A stretch of 64,000 bases of DNA from Terriglobia bacterium (GTDB lineage Bacteria; Acidobacteriota; Terriglobia; Terriglobales; Acidobacteriaceae). Positions 7,572 to 14,845 of the stretch are shown here, one piece after another. How positions within the stretch are numbered: position 1 is the stretch's first letter; each line of letters opens with the position of its first letter. The notes under the pieces are model-generated. The model made no database searches. It was not told where the DNA came from and saw only the letters and a list, made by a program, of their open reading frames with translations. The position numbers and the translations under genes were made by a program. The DNA lies in NCBI GenBank assembly GCA_020073165.1, contig JAIQFP010000003.1, positions 1-64,000 of the forward strand. Reading direction: 5' to 3'.

Positions 7572-8365
7572 AGTTTTGCCTCTAGGAAGCACCTGTAACT
7601 ACTCAGGCTTCGGTTCCGGCTTCGGCTCCGGCGGTTTAAGGGTTTAACCACAATGTCCCCCTGATCGTTTTTGTACATTTCGAGATTTCCAACTTTTTTG
7701 GTTCCCATCGTCTCCTGTTTGATTTCCTCTGCGCTTTGTCCAGTGTTTTCCTTGAGATTGTTGATTTCGCCCTTTGTCAGCTTCTTGTCCTGTGCCCCTC
7801 CTTTGTCGGACTTACTTTGATCGGGCTTACCCTGATTTGGGTCTGCAGGCGTGCTTTGGGATTGAGACTGGTTTTGTGAGGTAGCCGGGGGCGGGGCGTT
7901 CTTGTTAGCGGTATCGTCCGAGTTGTGGTGATAGTAGACATAGGCGGCTACGCCAACAGTAACCAAGATGCCTACGCCTAACCCAATCGCAGCTCCGGGG
8001 GGCCCGCCAACGGCGCCGCCAACGCACATTGGAGCGGTCATTGTGTCGGTACAGTGTCCATCCGGATCGCCGAGCGTAGTTGGATTGTTCTGAACGTAGC
8101 TGTAGAGGTTGAGGCTTTGCGGATTGCCGAAGTGCGCGTAGGGAACATTGACTGGCTTGGAGGCCCAGTCGGGCGTCATAAATCGGCCAAGGCTGCTACC
8201 GTAGTATCGGGCACCGAACATATCCAGGCCGGATTCGGTATCGCGTTCTTTGCCAGTGTACTTGTAGAACTCCAGAACGCTACGCTGAGTGAGCACGCAC
8301 TGAAGGCCATCATAGTGATAGAGCCACCGTAGTAGGCATAGATTGGGCTGCCCATTAAAGATTGC
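7526..8365 (-). CDS. Orphan RHS C-terminal tip A (putative toxin), 3' frameshift likely
   Basis: Only the end of an RHS protein is present. The RHS-associated core runs YKYTGKERDTESGLD, ARYYGSSLGRFMTPDW, then NPQSLNLYSY and the GDPDGH junction. A transmembrane-like stretch and a Gln/Ser/Pro linker follow, then a variable tip with KLTKGEINNLKENTG and LEMYKNDQGDIVVKP, which resembles polymorphic-toxin type 33 tips. In the present frame the protein runs on with basic residues into the next gene to 7526. Shifting by one base after VVKP gives a Pro/Glu-rich end and a stop at 7599, leaving room for the immunity-gene ribosome site, so an indel is likely. The 5' end starts directly after the stop codon of the preceding 74-aa gene. 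Confidence 0.7.
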   Translation of the reverse strand, partial: AIFNGQPNLCLLRWLYHYDGLQCVLTQRSVLEFYKYTGKERDTESGLDMFGARYYGSSLGRFMTPDWASKPVNVPYAHFGNPQSLNLYSYVQNNPTTLGDPDGHCTDTMTAPMCVGGAVGGPPGAAIGLGVGILVTVGVAAYVYYHHNSDDTANKNAPPPATSQNQSQSQSTPADPNQGKPDQSKSDKGGAQDKKLTKGEINNLKENTGQSAEEIKQETMGTKKVGNLEMYKNDQGDIVVKPLNRRSRSRNRSLSSYRCFLEAKLWPELQCGYSLNLPI

Positions 8366-8590
8366 TTATCCCTCCACGCCTGGGCCGCCACCCGCTTTAG
8401 GCTTCCCTCCAAGTACTTGTAATTCTGATAGCAGTTCTTCCCGGCTCTTTCTGACCTGTTTCGCAGTTAGTTCTCCACCCTCAGGCGATAGCTCACCGGT
8501 CGACACGAGTTGCTGTACTCTGGCCTCCTCCCCTTCCAAACGTTTCAGCATTCGCTTGACGTAGGCGATTCTTGTGCTCTTTGATGGCAT
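8366..8590 (-). CDS. Small 74-aa helical protein, putative immunity for RHS tip B
   Basis: Not a recognised family. It is charged and predicted helical (YVKRMLKRLEGEEARVQQLV, QVRKSREELLSELQVL) with a Gly/Pro-rich tail and no signal peptide. It starts 30 nt after the stop of RHS tip B and ends exactly where the frame of tip A opens. This is the slot taken by immunity genes in the neighbouring cassettes, which is the only basis for the suggested role. It could also be the start of a longer gene cut by the next cassette. Confidence 0.45.
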   Translation of the reverse strand: MPSKSTRIAYVKRMLKRLEGEEARVQQLVSTGELSPEGGELTAKQVRKSREELLSELQVLGGKPKAGGGPGVEG

Positions 8591-8619
8591 ATACTCGTGG
8601 CCCCGTTCCTTCCGTGCAA

Positions 8620-9477
8620 CTACTCATTGGGCTTCAACTTAATCGTCTTAATCCAGTTGCCAGTCGCCTTTCCATTCTTGATTTCCTGAGAAAAGCCCTG
8701 GCTCGACAGCAGCTTCGCCATCGAATCTTTCACCATCGACGCGGTTATCTTCACCGACTCGGCGCCAGTGGCTTTTGCGGCGTTAATTACTCCAGACTCT
8801 AGCTGCCCCAAGGTGCCAGCAGGCCCTTTGACGAACGATATTCCAACGCCCAACTCAGAACCAGCTTTAGAGAAGTTCACAGCGGCGGTAGCGCCGTTCT
8901 TCAATTCCCCGCCTACAAGACCTCCTGCTGACTCGAACGACTTGAAACCAAACGCCTCAGCAGCACCAGCCACGGAGAAGGAAGGAGTGCCCGGAGGCGC
9001 TATCGTGTCTGCAATCGTTTCTCCAGCTCTCTGTAACTGGGGGCCATTTGCAAGTCCGATGCCGATTAGAGTTCTGAGCAAGGCACTGCCACCGAGTTCA
9101 GCGCCGCCCATCGCGAGCCCCATTGTTCCGCCCAGCATCACAATCGGCTCCAGCGTTGCTCCGACCGGATGTTCTGCCGCGTATTGTGCGTACCTTGCTC
9201 TGCACTCTGCGCTGCAGAATGTTCCAGCGTCGCTATGTCCATCGGGGTCGCCGGTTGTTGTCGGATTGTTCTCGACATAGGCGTAGAGATTCAGGCTTTG
9301 CGGGTTGCCGTAATTCGCGTAAGGGACTGCAGTTGGCTTGCCCGCCCAGTCGGGAATCATAAACCTGCCGAGGCTGCTGGCGTAGTATCTAGCGCCGAAC
9401 TCGTCGAGGCCCGATTCAGCGTCGCGTTCTTGGCCGGTAAACTTGTAGCCCACAGCGTCATAGGCATAGAGACCCAA
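8620..9477 (-). CDS. Orphan RHS C-terminal tip B (putative toxin)
   Basis: A 285-aa frame starting inside an RHS protein: YKFTGQERDAESGLDEF, ARYYASSLGRFMIPDW, NPQSLNLYAYVENNP, then the GDPDGH junction. After it come a Cys-containing segment (FCSAECRARY), hydrophobic Gly-rich helices and a C-terminal domain of about 90 residues (ESVKITASMVKDSMAKLL ... GNWIKTIKLKPNE) that I cannot assign. No ordinary start codon or ribosome site is evident; the frame begins 6 nt after the stop of the exported gene at 9483-9890. It is therefore probably silent unless recombined onto a full RHS gene. The core closely matches tip A, and the sequences diverge just after the junction. Confidence 0.7.
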   Translation of the reverse strand: MGLYAYDAVGYKFTGQERDAESGLDEFGARYYASSLGRFMIPDWAGKPTAVPYANYGNPQSLNLYAYVENNPTTTGDPDGHSDAGTFCSAECRARYAQYAAEHPVGATLEPIVMLGGTMGLAMGGAELGGSALLRTLIGIGLANGPQLQRAGETIADTIAPPGTPSFSVAGAAEAFGFKSFESAGGLVGGELKNGATAAVNFSKAGSELGVGISFVKGPAGTLGQLESGVINAAKATGAESVKITASMVKDSMAKLLSSQGFSQEIKNGKATGNWIKTIKLKPNE

Positions 9478-9482
9478 TCGAT

Positions 9483-9890
9483 TCAGACCCCGACCGGCAT
9501 CGCGAACTTGATCTCGTCGGTCTTCGCAGCTTTCTTGGAGACCGTGATGGTTCCCATCATAGATTGAAACCCGTTTAGGGTAGCCTTGAACTTGTAGGCG
9601 CCCTCCGGAACGTGGCCTATTTTGAATCGACCATGCTGGTCGGTTTTAGATCGCCTGATCTTTCGGTCGGTGCTCGGACCTTGGATTTCGAACAGAACGT
9701 CTGGCAAGGGGCCTTGGTCCCCCTGCATTCGGCTGATGACCCCGGCCACCGACCGCACGACAAAAGGCTGCTCTATCTGGTTGATAATGTGCTCGGTTGG
9801 AGACTTCGTAAAATCTCCAATCGTTGCCTTCTCCTGGGGCCTGCCTAGCGTCGTAATTGCAATGAGGCAGACTAGCAGCCACGGTTTCAT
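9483..9890 (-). CDS. Exported carboxypeptidase-regulatory-like small protein, partner of RHS tip C
   Basis: A 135-aa protein with a short signal peptide (MKPWLLVCLIAITTLG) and a transthyretin/CarboxypepD_reg-like beta domain: VAGVISRMQGDQGPLPDVLF, then TDQHGRFKIGHVPEGAYKF. The start at 9890 follows the toxin stop (9900) by 9 nt, with TAGGAG overlapping the stop, so translation is coupled. A protein of the same fold, also exported, follows the related RHS tip at 17283. That repeated pairing suggests a periplasmic immunity or accessory role for a toxin family that carries HELAEAY. The role is inference; the domain is a guess from pattern. Confidence 0.65.
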   Translation of the reverse strand: MKPWLLVCLIAITTLGRPQEKATIGDFTKSPTEHIINQIEQPFVVRSVAGVISRMQGDQGPLPDVLFEIQGPSTDRKIRRSKTDQHGRFKIGHVPEGAYKFKATLNGFQSMMGTITVSKKAAKTDEIKFAMPVGV

Positions 9891-9899
9891 TGGGGTCTC

Positions 9900-10856
9900 C
9901 TAGTTGTGGGGATCTCTGATTAATTGATCGCCAGCACGGCCACTGTTTTGCACATTCGGCCTCTGTTCACGAAGCTTGAACTCTCTCTGGACAGCTTGGT
10001 TATGCGCTCCCTGTTGTGGCGGCCCGACTTGAAGGGTTGTTCCATTCACTACGTTGATATTTTGAAAATCTCCGTACGCCTTCCCGCCGTCGATTTTGCC
10101 GTATGCTTCCGCTAGCTCATGAAAAGCGAGACTTGAGAGGGACACTGAGCGTCCCTGGGAGTCTTTGAAGTGAGCAGTGTTGGGATTGATGGTGACCTGA
10201 TCAGCAACGCCTTTCGGCGGCAGATCGGTCGCGGCCTTGCCTTTGCCATATCGATCGTCGGGCCGGTTGTCGAGATTACTGATCGGGTCATTCGTCATCT
10301 TCACTGGACCGCCTGCGGTATTCGCGGTGTCGCTTAAGGCGAACGCGTAGGTATCCGAACTGGTCACCAGTTGATTAACGAGTGCTGCCCCCTCATTTGC
10401 GCTCAGGTCAAGCCCACTCGTGTTGAAGCTGACGGTGTTGTTTTTTTCATCTATCGAGACGCGGTCGCAGTTGCTGCTCCCGACGATGTCGCATATTGCT
10501 GCCTTGTCCGCAGCGAGATCGCCAGATAGCTGCAGGATTTCTCCCGTCGGGTCTACCAATCGAAGGGGGTTGTTTCGGACGTACGCATAGCGGTTGAGTT
10601 GCTGGGGGTCTACCTTCCGCTCTGGAGTGATAATCACAGGATCAACAGACATGAACCTGCCGAGGGAACTGGCATAGTGCCTTGCCTCGAAATAATCCAG
10701 CCCGGACTCGCCATCCCGTTCTTTGCCGGTGAACTTGTGGTGCTGCTCAGACGCTACGCTAAATGAGCATGAGCCGTGGACCGTCATGGCAATAGCCGCC
10801 CCGTCATAGGCGTAGCTCGAGCCGTCGCAATTCCGTTGCTGATCAAGACGATCCAT
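9900..10856 (-). CDS. Orphan RHS C-terminal tip C with HELAEAY putative metallopeptidase toxin
   Basis: The RHS core (HKFTGKERDGESGLDYFEAR, SSLGRFMSVDP, PQQLNRYAYVRNNP) ends in the DPTGE junction. The tip of about 200 residues contains AFHELAEAY (about residues 244-252 of the longest frame) and, further on, AHNQAVQREFKLREQRP. The HExxE motif followed by a later His looks like a zinc-binding arrangement, and the 17283 tip keeps both motifs although the two proteins have diverged elsewhere. That argues for a catalytic metallopeptidase-type toxin, though zinc binding is inferred. The frame's first ~25 codons overlap the preceding immunity gene (10843-11127) and are probably not native RHS sequence. 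Confidence 0.75.
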   Translation of the reverse strand: MDRLDQQRNCDGSSYAYDGAAIAMTVHGSCSFSVASEQHHKFTGKERDGESGLDYFEARHYASSLGRFMSVDPVIITPERKVDPQQLNRYAYVRNNPLRLVDPTGEILQLSGDLAADKAAICDIVGSSNCDRVSIDEKNNTVSFNTSGLDLSANEGAALVNQLVTSSDTYAFALSDTANTAGGPVKMTNDPISNLDNRPDDRYGKGKAATDLPPKGVADQVTINPNTAHFKDSQGRSVSLSSLAFHELAEAYGKIDGGKAYGDFQNINVVNGTTLQVGPPQQGAHNQAVQREFKLREQRPNVQNSGRAGDQLIRDPHN

Positions 10857-11127
10857 CCGTTGCGACCACGTTTATCAGCGCCAAACCGTTCTTTACTGAA
10901 CCGGTCAAACACCAGACGCCAACGCAGCCACCGAGTGGAACCGGACGGTCAGATTCGATTATCGAGATCAGCTCGTTTCGGGTGATTGCCCATTTAGCCA
11001 ATTCCTGGTCTTGCAGTTGGGACATCCAATTAGGAAGGGCTGCAGCTGGCGACTCTCCGGAGACCTGTGAAATGTATGTTCCTCCGCCAAACTCCAAAAT
11101 AACTGTGTAGAGTTTCTTCTTGTTCAT
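10843..11127 (-). CDS. Small 94-aa protein, putative immunity for RHS tip D
   Basis: A soluble 94-aa protein (MNKKKLYTVILEFGGGTYIS ... WAITRNELISIIESDRPVPL) of no family I recognise. Its ATG overlaps the stop of RHS tip D by 4 nt (ATGA), so the two are translationally coupled. Predicted alternating beta strands with a short helix fit a small immunity protein. Its 3' end overlaps the 5' end of the next RHS fragment (tip C), which marks the cassette junction. Confidence 0.6.
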   Translation of the reverse strand: MNKKKLYTVILEFGGGTYISQVSGESPAAALPNWMSQLQDQELAKWAITRNELISIIESDRPVPLGGCVGVWCLTGSVKNGLALINVVATDGSS

Positions 11128-11918
11128 TGCTGCTGCCCCTTCTCTTTCCGCGAGTGCGTCTCCGACTTCTTCATCCGATCATTTTCCCGATTGATAGCTT
11201 TATTGAGTTTGTCCAGTTTTGCTTTGTCCGCTGGTGTCTTGTTCGCCTTGCTCTTCAGCGTGTCCCTCTCTTGCTTCAGGCCGCCAAGCTTGTCTTTCGC
11301 GCTGTCGTTTCGTGCTTGATTGCTTTTCTGCTCATTTCGCCCGCCACCCGTGGAGTCATTCGCAGCCTTCAGGAGGTGTGCTCCGCCTATCAAAACCGCA
11401 GAACTTCCTTGCACAATTGCAGCAGTTGAAACAACACCTACGGGCACCCCGGCAACTGCGCCTACTCCAGTCGCATCGAGTGCCACCCCACCCACTTCGC
11501 CACCTGCACCCAAGAGCGTTTCGCCCGCACCCACAACGGTAGCACCGAAGTCTCCTATGGCTTGTCCCACCTTGTAATCACCGTTTTCAGAGTCCTGGCG
11601 TCCCGCACCACCGAAGAAATCACTGCCAAAGGCATTCGCAGCGCCTTTTACGATGTCCCAAGCGTCGTGGCCATTCGGATCAACGTAGCGCAGCGGATTG
11701 TTGTAAACGTACGTGTACTTGTTCAGCGATTGTGGGTTGAAGATGTCAGCATACGGCAGCGGACCCGCAGCAGAAGGACTCGGATCAAATACATCGACCG
11801 GCCCACCCGAGAACTCATCGACTTGCATGAATCTGCCAATCGAACTGGAGTAGAACCTAGCCTCGAAGTCGTCCAACCCCGATTCGGCATCGCGTTCCTT
11901 GCCGGTGAACGTGGCCAC
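11124..11918 (-). CDS. Orphan RHS C-terminal tip D (putative toxin, highly charged helical end)
   Basis: The RHS core starts at FTGKERDAESGLDDFEARFY and continues SSSIGRFMQVDEF, NPQSLNKYTY and the junction DPNGHDAWDIVKG. A Gly/Ala/Val-rich hydrophobic segment follows, then a basic helical domain (KDKLGGLKQERDTLKSKANK ... ENDRMKKSETHSRKEKGQQQ) typical of a nuclease-sized tip but unassigned. Just upstream, remnants RRIYMYDASILH are readable in another frame, so the 5' join carries a frameshift and no full RHS gene is present. The core and junction match tip E almost exactly, while the tips differ. Confidence 0.7.
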   Translation of the reverse strand: MATFTGKERDAESGLDDFEARFYSSSIGRFMQVDEFSGGPVDVFDPSPSAAGPLPYADIFNPQSLNKYTYVYNNPLRYVDPNGHDAWDIVKGAANAFGSDFFGGAGRQDSENGDYKVGQAIGDFGATVVGAGETLLGAGGEVGGVALDATGVGAVAGVPVGVVSTAAIVQGSSAVLIGGAHLLKAANDSTGGGRNEQKSNQARNDSAKDKLGGLKQERDTLKSKANKTPADKAKLDKLNKAINRENDRMKKSETHSRKEKGQQQ

Positions 11919-11971
11919 AAACGTGCGTCCATCTTACGTGAAGGATGCTTGCGTCGTACATGTAGATGCGC

Positions 11972-12244
11972 CTACCTGAAGCTCGCCCTATCAGCGACGA
12001 AATGGGCGATCGTCAATCCTACAAAGCAGGCTGCCGCCCAGCGATAAAACAACTTCCTAATCCTCGAATCTACGGGTTGTCGCCAGGCACTCCGAAACAG
12101 TAGGACGTAAGGACCTAAAGCAACGATACTGATGGCGAACACAATTCTGCTTGAAAGGCCATCGGTCCGAAGCAGAACCAGCAGTCCCATAATCAGGACG
12201 ATCATGGCAAGGAAAAAACTCCATATGCGAAATTCGTTCGTCAT
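11972..12244 (-). CDS. Small membrane protein, putative immunity for RHS tip E
   Basis: A 90-aa protein with two or three hydrophobic helices (WSFFLAMIVLIMGLLVLL; FAISIVALGPYVLLF; AACFVGLTIAHFV). The start at 12244 is chosen because GGAGG lies immediately upstream; an in-frame ATG at 12277 abuts the toxin stop but has no ribosome site. A membrane-bound immunity protein usually guards against a toxin that acts on or enters the inner membrane, which fits the hydrophobic Gly/Val-rich tip of its neighbour. No family recognised. Confidence 0.6.
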   Translation of the reverse strand: MTNEFRIWSFFLAMIVLIMGLLVLLRTDGLSSRIVFAISIVALGPYVLLFRSAWRQPVDSRIRKLFYRWAAACFVGLTIAHFVADRASFR

Positions 12245-12277
12245 CGTTCCTCCGTTATTCTCGTCACCAAGCGTCAT

Positions 12278-13567
12278 CTAGTGGCACTTACCGTCGCTTG
12301 TACATTTTGGCGCTGGCGGTGGCGGGGGCGGCGGGGGCACCGTGACGTACTGTTTCGCGCCATTCACTACTTGGGTCACCGCTTTTACAGCCGAACTCAC
12401 TTTTTTCGCAGCCTCTCCAACCTTGCTAGGATCCTTTACGGCATCCTTCACTGCTTTTCCCGCGTCTGCTACTTTGTTGACGGTATCTGCCGCCTTGGCT
12501 CCTTTCTGGATGTCACCCGTTACGGCTGTTCCAATGACTCCCACTGGATCAGGCAACCCGTTCTTGCCGGTGACAACCTGTACACCAGCCTCGGCATCCT
12601 TTGTGTCCAACTTGGGATCAATACCCTTGCCCAGGTCTATGGCACCTTTTCCCATCAATGCAACCCCGCCCAAGGCGATCGGAACGCCCACCCCAACTTC
12701 AGAAGAAGCCGCACCGACGACTACGGCGCCAAAGCCAATCACGGTTTCCCCCGAACCCTTCACAATGTCCCACGCATCGTGTCCATTGGGATCGATGTAG
12801 CGTAGTGGGTTGTTGTACGTGTACGCGTACTTGTTTAGCGATTGTGGATTGAAGATGTCGGCATACGGCAATGGACCCGCGCTTGACGGACTCGGGTCAA
12901 GCACATCTATCGGTCCACCTGTGAACTCATCGACTTGCATGAATCTGCCAATCGAGCTGGAATAGAACCTGGCCCCGAAGTCATCCAGCCCGGACTCGGA
13001 GTCCCGTTCTTTGCCGGTAAAGTGCAGGGGCGTGGGATCGCACGAGCCGCTGGCCACTTGACCGTCGCCGAACGCCAAACTCACAATGGTTTCGCACCGG
13101 GTCCCGTTTACCTGGGTGCGTGCTCGCTCGGTCCCCAACCAATCTGTGAAGGCGAAATTGGTGGTGCCACCGGCGCCGCCGGCGTATGTAGCGAGGTGGC
13201 GGCCTCCCAGAAACACCTCACCTCGCGTCCACGTCCCGGTCGAACTCACCTCCGTCATGGCATGCCCGCCCAGATCGTAGAGGTAATCCGACACTGCGCC
13301 CGAGACCACCCGCCGAATTCTCCGTCCCTCGGCATCATACGTATAGACCCCAGCCGTGGTGTCCACCGTACTCAACCGGTTCTCGGCATCGTAGGTGTAG
13401 CTGTAGGTGTGCGAACCATTGTTGTACGTTTTCACGTTTCCCGCAGCGTCAAAGGTGATTCCGTCGGTGGGAAGATTGTGGTTGTTGGCATCGAACGTCT
13501 GCACGCTGGTGTACGGCCCGTTCTGCTGGCGGGTGGCCCAAACCTGGCGAAGTTCGTTGCCTCCCAC
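12278..13567 (-). CDS. Orphan RHS fragment E with hydrophobic tip (putative toxin), 5' truncated
   Basis: The longest RHS piece in the accessory region that lacks an in-frame stop: 429 codons. It carries YD repeats (TYDAENRLSTVD, YTYDAEGRRIRR), the FTDWLGTERAR segment, FTGKERDSESGLDDF and the DPNGHDAWDIVKG junction. The tip is hydrophobic and Gly/Ala/Val-rich, then has a Lys/Ala helix and a poly-Pro tail ending in KCTSDGKCH. Real RHS similarity begins near 13528; upstream codons come from a dispersed repeat. The core is about 93% identical by eye to the copy at 18.06-18.59 kb. There is no signal for secretion or independent start. A membrane protein gene follows, so a membrane-active toxin is possible. 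Confidence 0.75.
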   Translation of the reverse strand: MGGNELRQVWATRQQNGPYTSVQTFDANNHNLPTDGITFDAAGNVKTYNNGSHTYSYTYDAENRLSTVDTTAGVYTYDAEGRRIRRVVSGAVSDYLYDLGGHAMTEVSSTGTWTRGEVFLGGRHLATYAGGAGGTTNFAFTDWLGTERARTQVNGTRCETIVSLAFGDGQVASGSCDPTPLHFTGKERDSESGLDDFGARFYSSSIGRFMQVDEFTGGPIDVLDPSPSSAGPLPYADIFNPQSLNKYAYTYNNPLRYIDPNGHDAWDIVKGSGETVIGFGAVVVGAASSEVGVGVPIALGGVALMGKGAIDLGKGIDPKLDTKDAEAGVQVVTGKNGLPDPVGVIGTAVTGDIQKGAKAADTVNKVADAGKAVKDAVKDPSKVGEAAKKVSSAVKAVTQVVNGAKQYVTVPPPPPPPPAPKCTSDGKCH

Positions 13568-14742
13568 CCTTGCAAAAAACGCGAGGAGCGGGGCACCCCC
13601 CCAATTACTTTACGACTTATAATTTGCCCGCCGAGGGCGGGCCACCCGCCAGGCGCCGCTGCTATGAGACACTTCGCCGCGAGCTTGCTTGTATCCCAAA
13701 TCCATACTCCCTCCCCGGATCGTGTCTGGGAGAGGATGGAATTGTCTTTGGCTCCTACCAAAAGAGTTCCATCTGGACTGAGAGAACCGCTTTCGCTGTA
13801 CATCAAGTCCGACACGCAGGTTTGACCGGTGGTGATGCTCCATACCCACAACCGATCATCACTGTGGCCAAAGATAGTATTGTTAGTGCCGACGGCTGCA
13901 AACCCTCCAGCGGCACCATTGAACTTGGGCAGTTCCGGTTTGGGGGAACTCGGAAGAGGCTCGCCGGTGCTGAGGCGCAGCAGTCGGAAAACCCCGGACG
14001 AAGTAATAACGAAACTGTCTGCCTCCGGATTCAATGCGAGTGGAATTGCGTAAGCTGGAGACCTGGGCAGCGTCCCTTTCTGCCTCCAGTCGGAAGTGGA
14101 CCACAACGTGAAGTCAGACTTGCTGACCGTCATCAAGATATCGCCTTGCGGCGACAAGAGAGGCGCGTATGTGTCTTTCAGTTCAACCAGTTGCTTGTCC
14201 GTGGAGATGTCGAGCACGTGTGTCACGGCAGCATTGTCCGAGACAACCATCCATGTACCGGCTGGACTGAAAGCTGCAGTGTGCACGTATCCGTTGAAAT
14301 AGCTGTAGGTGCGCACCAGTTTTCCGTCAGGCAAGTGCCAAAGTTTCAGACTAAATCGATCTCCGTCCCCTCCGGTTGCCATCAACTGCCCATCTGCAGA
14401 AAGAGCGACAGCATGGACAATGCCTTGGCCCGTATCAACTGCGCACAGAAACTTCCGGCTCCGCACATCCCAAACGACGACCCTACCAAAGTCCTTGCCG
14501 GCGGCAAGCAGTCTACTGTCTTTCGAGAACGCGAGGACGTTAATCGTCGTAGGAGTTCCCACTCCTGACTGGATAGTTAGTGTATTTCCCGGCCCGAGAT
14601 GGACTCCGCTCTTCGGCTCCTTGTGCTTCACATCCGCCAAGATCGTATCTGGCGGCGGGAAACTCGGAACCGCCTGAGCGGCTATGACTCGGAGGGCAAC
14701 GCCGACAACGAAGAAAAGCAGAGCCTGCTTCAAAGGCCACAT
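13432..14742 (-). CDS. Exported WD40 beta-propeller protein, 3' end altered by a repeat
   Basis: 436 codons are open, but WD40 similarity covers only residues 1 to about 360. There is a signal peptide (residues 1-22, VIAA-QA), then repeats such as INVLAFSKDSRLLAAG, GRVVVWDVRSRKF, VHAVALSADGQLMATGGDGD and the last blade GVWIWDTSKLAAKC. From about 13660 the frame runs through a dispersed GC-rich repeat and then antisense to RHS fragment E, giving a meaningless tail. The original C-terminus was therefore lost or the stop removed when the repeat landed. WD40 propellers are scaffolds for protein contacts; no partner is suggested by the neighbours. Confidence 0.7.
   Translation of the reverse strand: MWPLKQALLFFVVGVALRVIAAQAVPSFPPPDTILADVKHKEPKSGVHLGPGNTLTIQSGVGTPTTINVLAFSKDSRLLAAGKDFGRVVVWDVRSRKFLCAVDTGQGIVHAVALSADGQLMATGGDGDRFSLKLWHLPDGKLVRTYSYFNGYVHTAAFSPAGTWMVVSDNAAVTHVLDISTDKQLVELKDTYAPLLSPQGDILMTVSKSDFTLWSTSDWRQKGTLPRSPAYAIPLALNPEADSFVITSSGVFRLLRLSTGEPLPSSPKPELPKFNGAAGGFAAVGTNNTIFGHSDDRLWVWSITTGQTCVSDLMYSESGSLSPDGTLLVGAKDNSILSQTRSGEGVWIWDTSKLAAKCLIAAAPGGWPALGGQIISRKVIGGVPRSSRFLQGWEATNFARFGPPASRTGRTPACRRSMPTTTIFPPTESPLTLRET
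13562..13660. repeat. Dispersed GC-rich repeat at the WD40/RHS junction
   Basis: It contains the CCCACCCTTGC-AAAAAACGC module also seen (reverse orientation) at 5968-5996, and a second palindromic module, GCCCGCCGAGGGCGGGC (13618-13634), joined to GGGTGGCCC on the opposite strand. It separates the broken 5' end of RHS fragment E from the broken 3' end of the WD40 gene, so it was probably the recombination point. Confidence 0.55.
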
Positions 14743-14845
14743 GCGAGGCAGTGTACCTCAGAAAGCCGGTGACTGTCGCAATCAGGATGGTGTCACATAG
14801 AGCTCGCCGATGGTTCGATTAGAAGCACGGCGCGAATGATGAGAT

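Noticed and set aside
7610-7660. Programmed -1 frameshift in RHS tip A
   Set aside because: No slippery X-XXY-YYZ heptamer is in the right phase; an ordinary indel explains the frame change.
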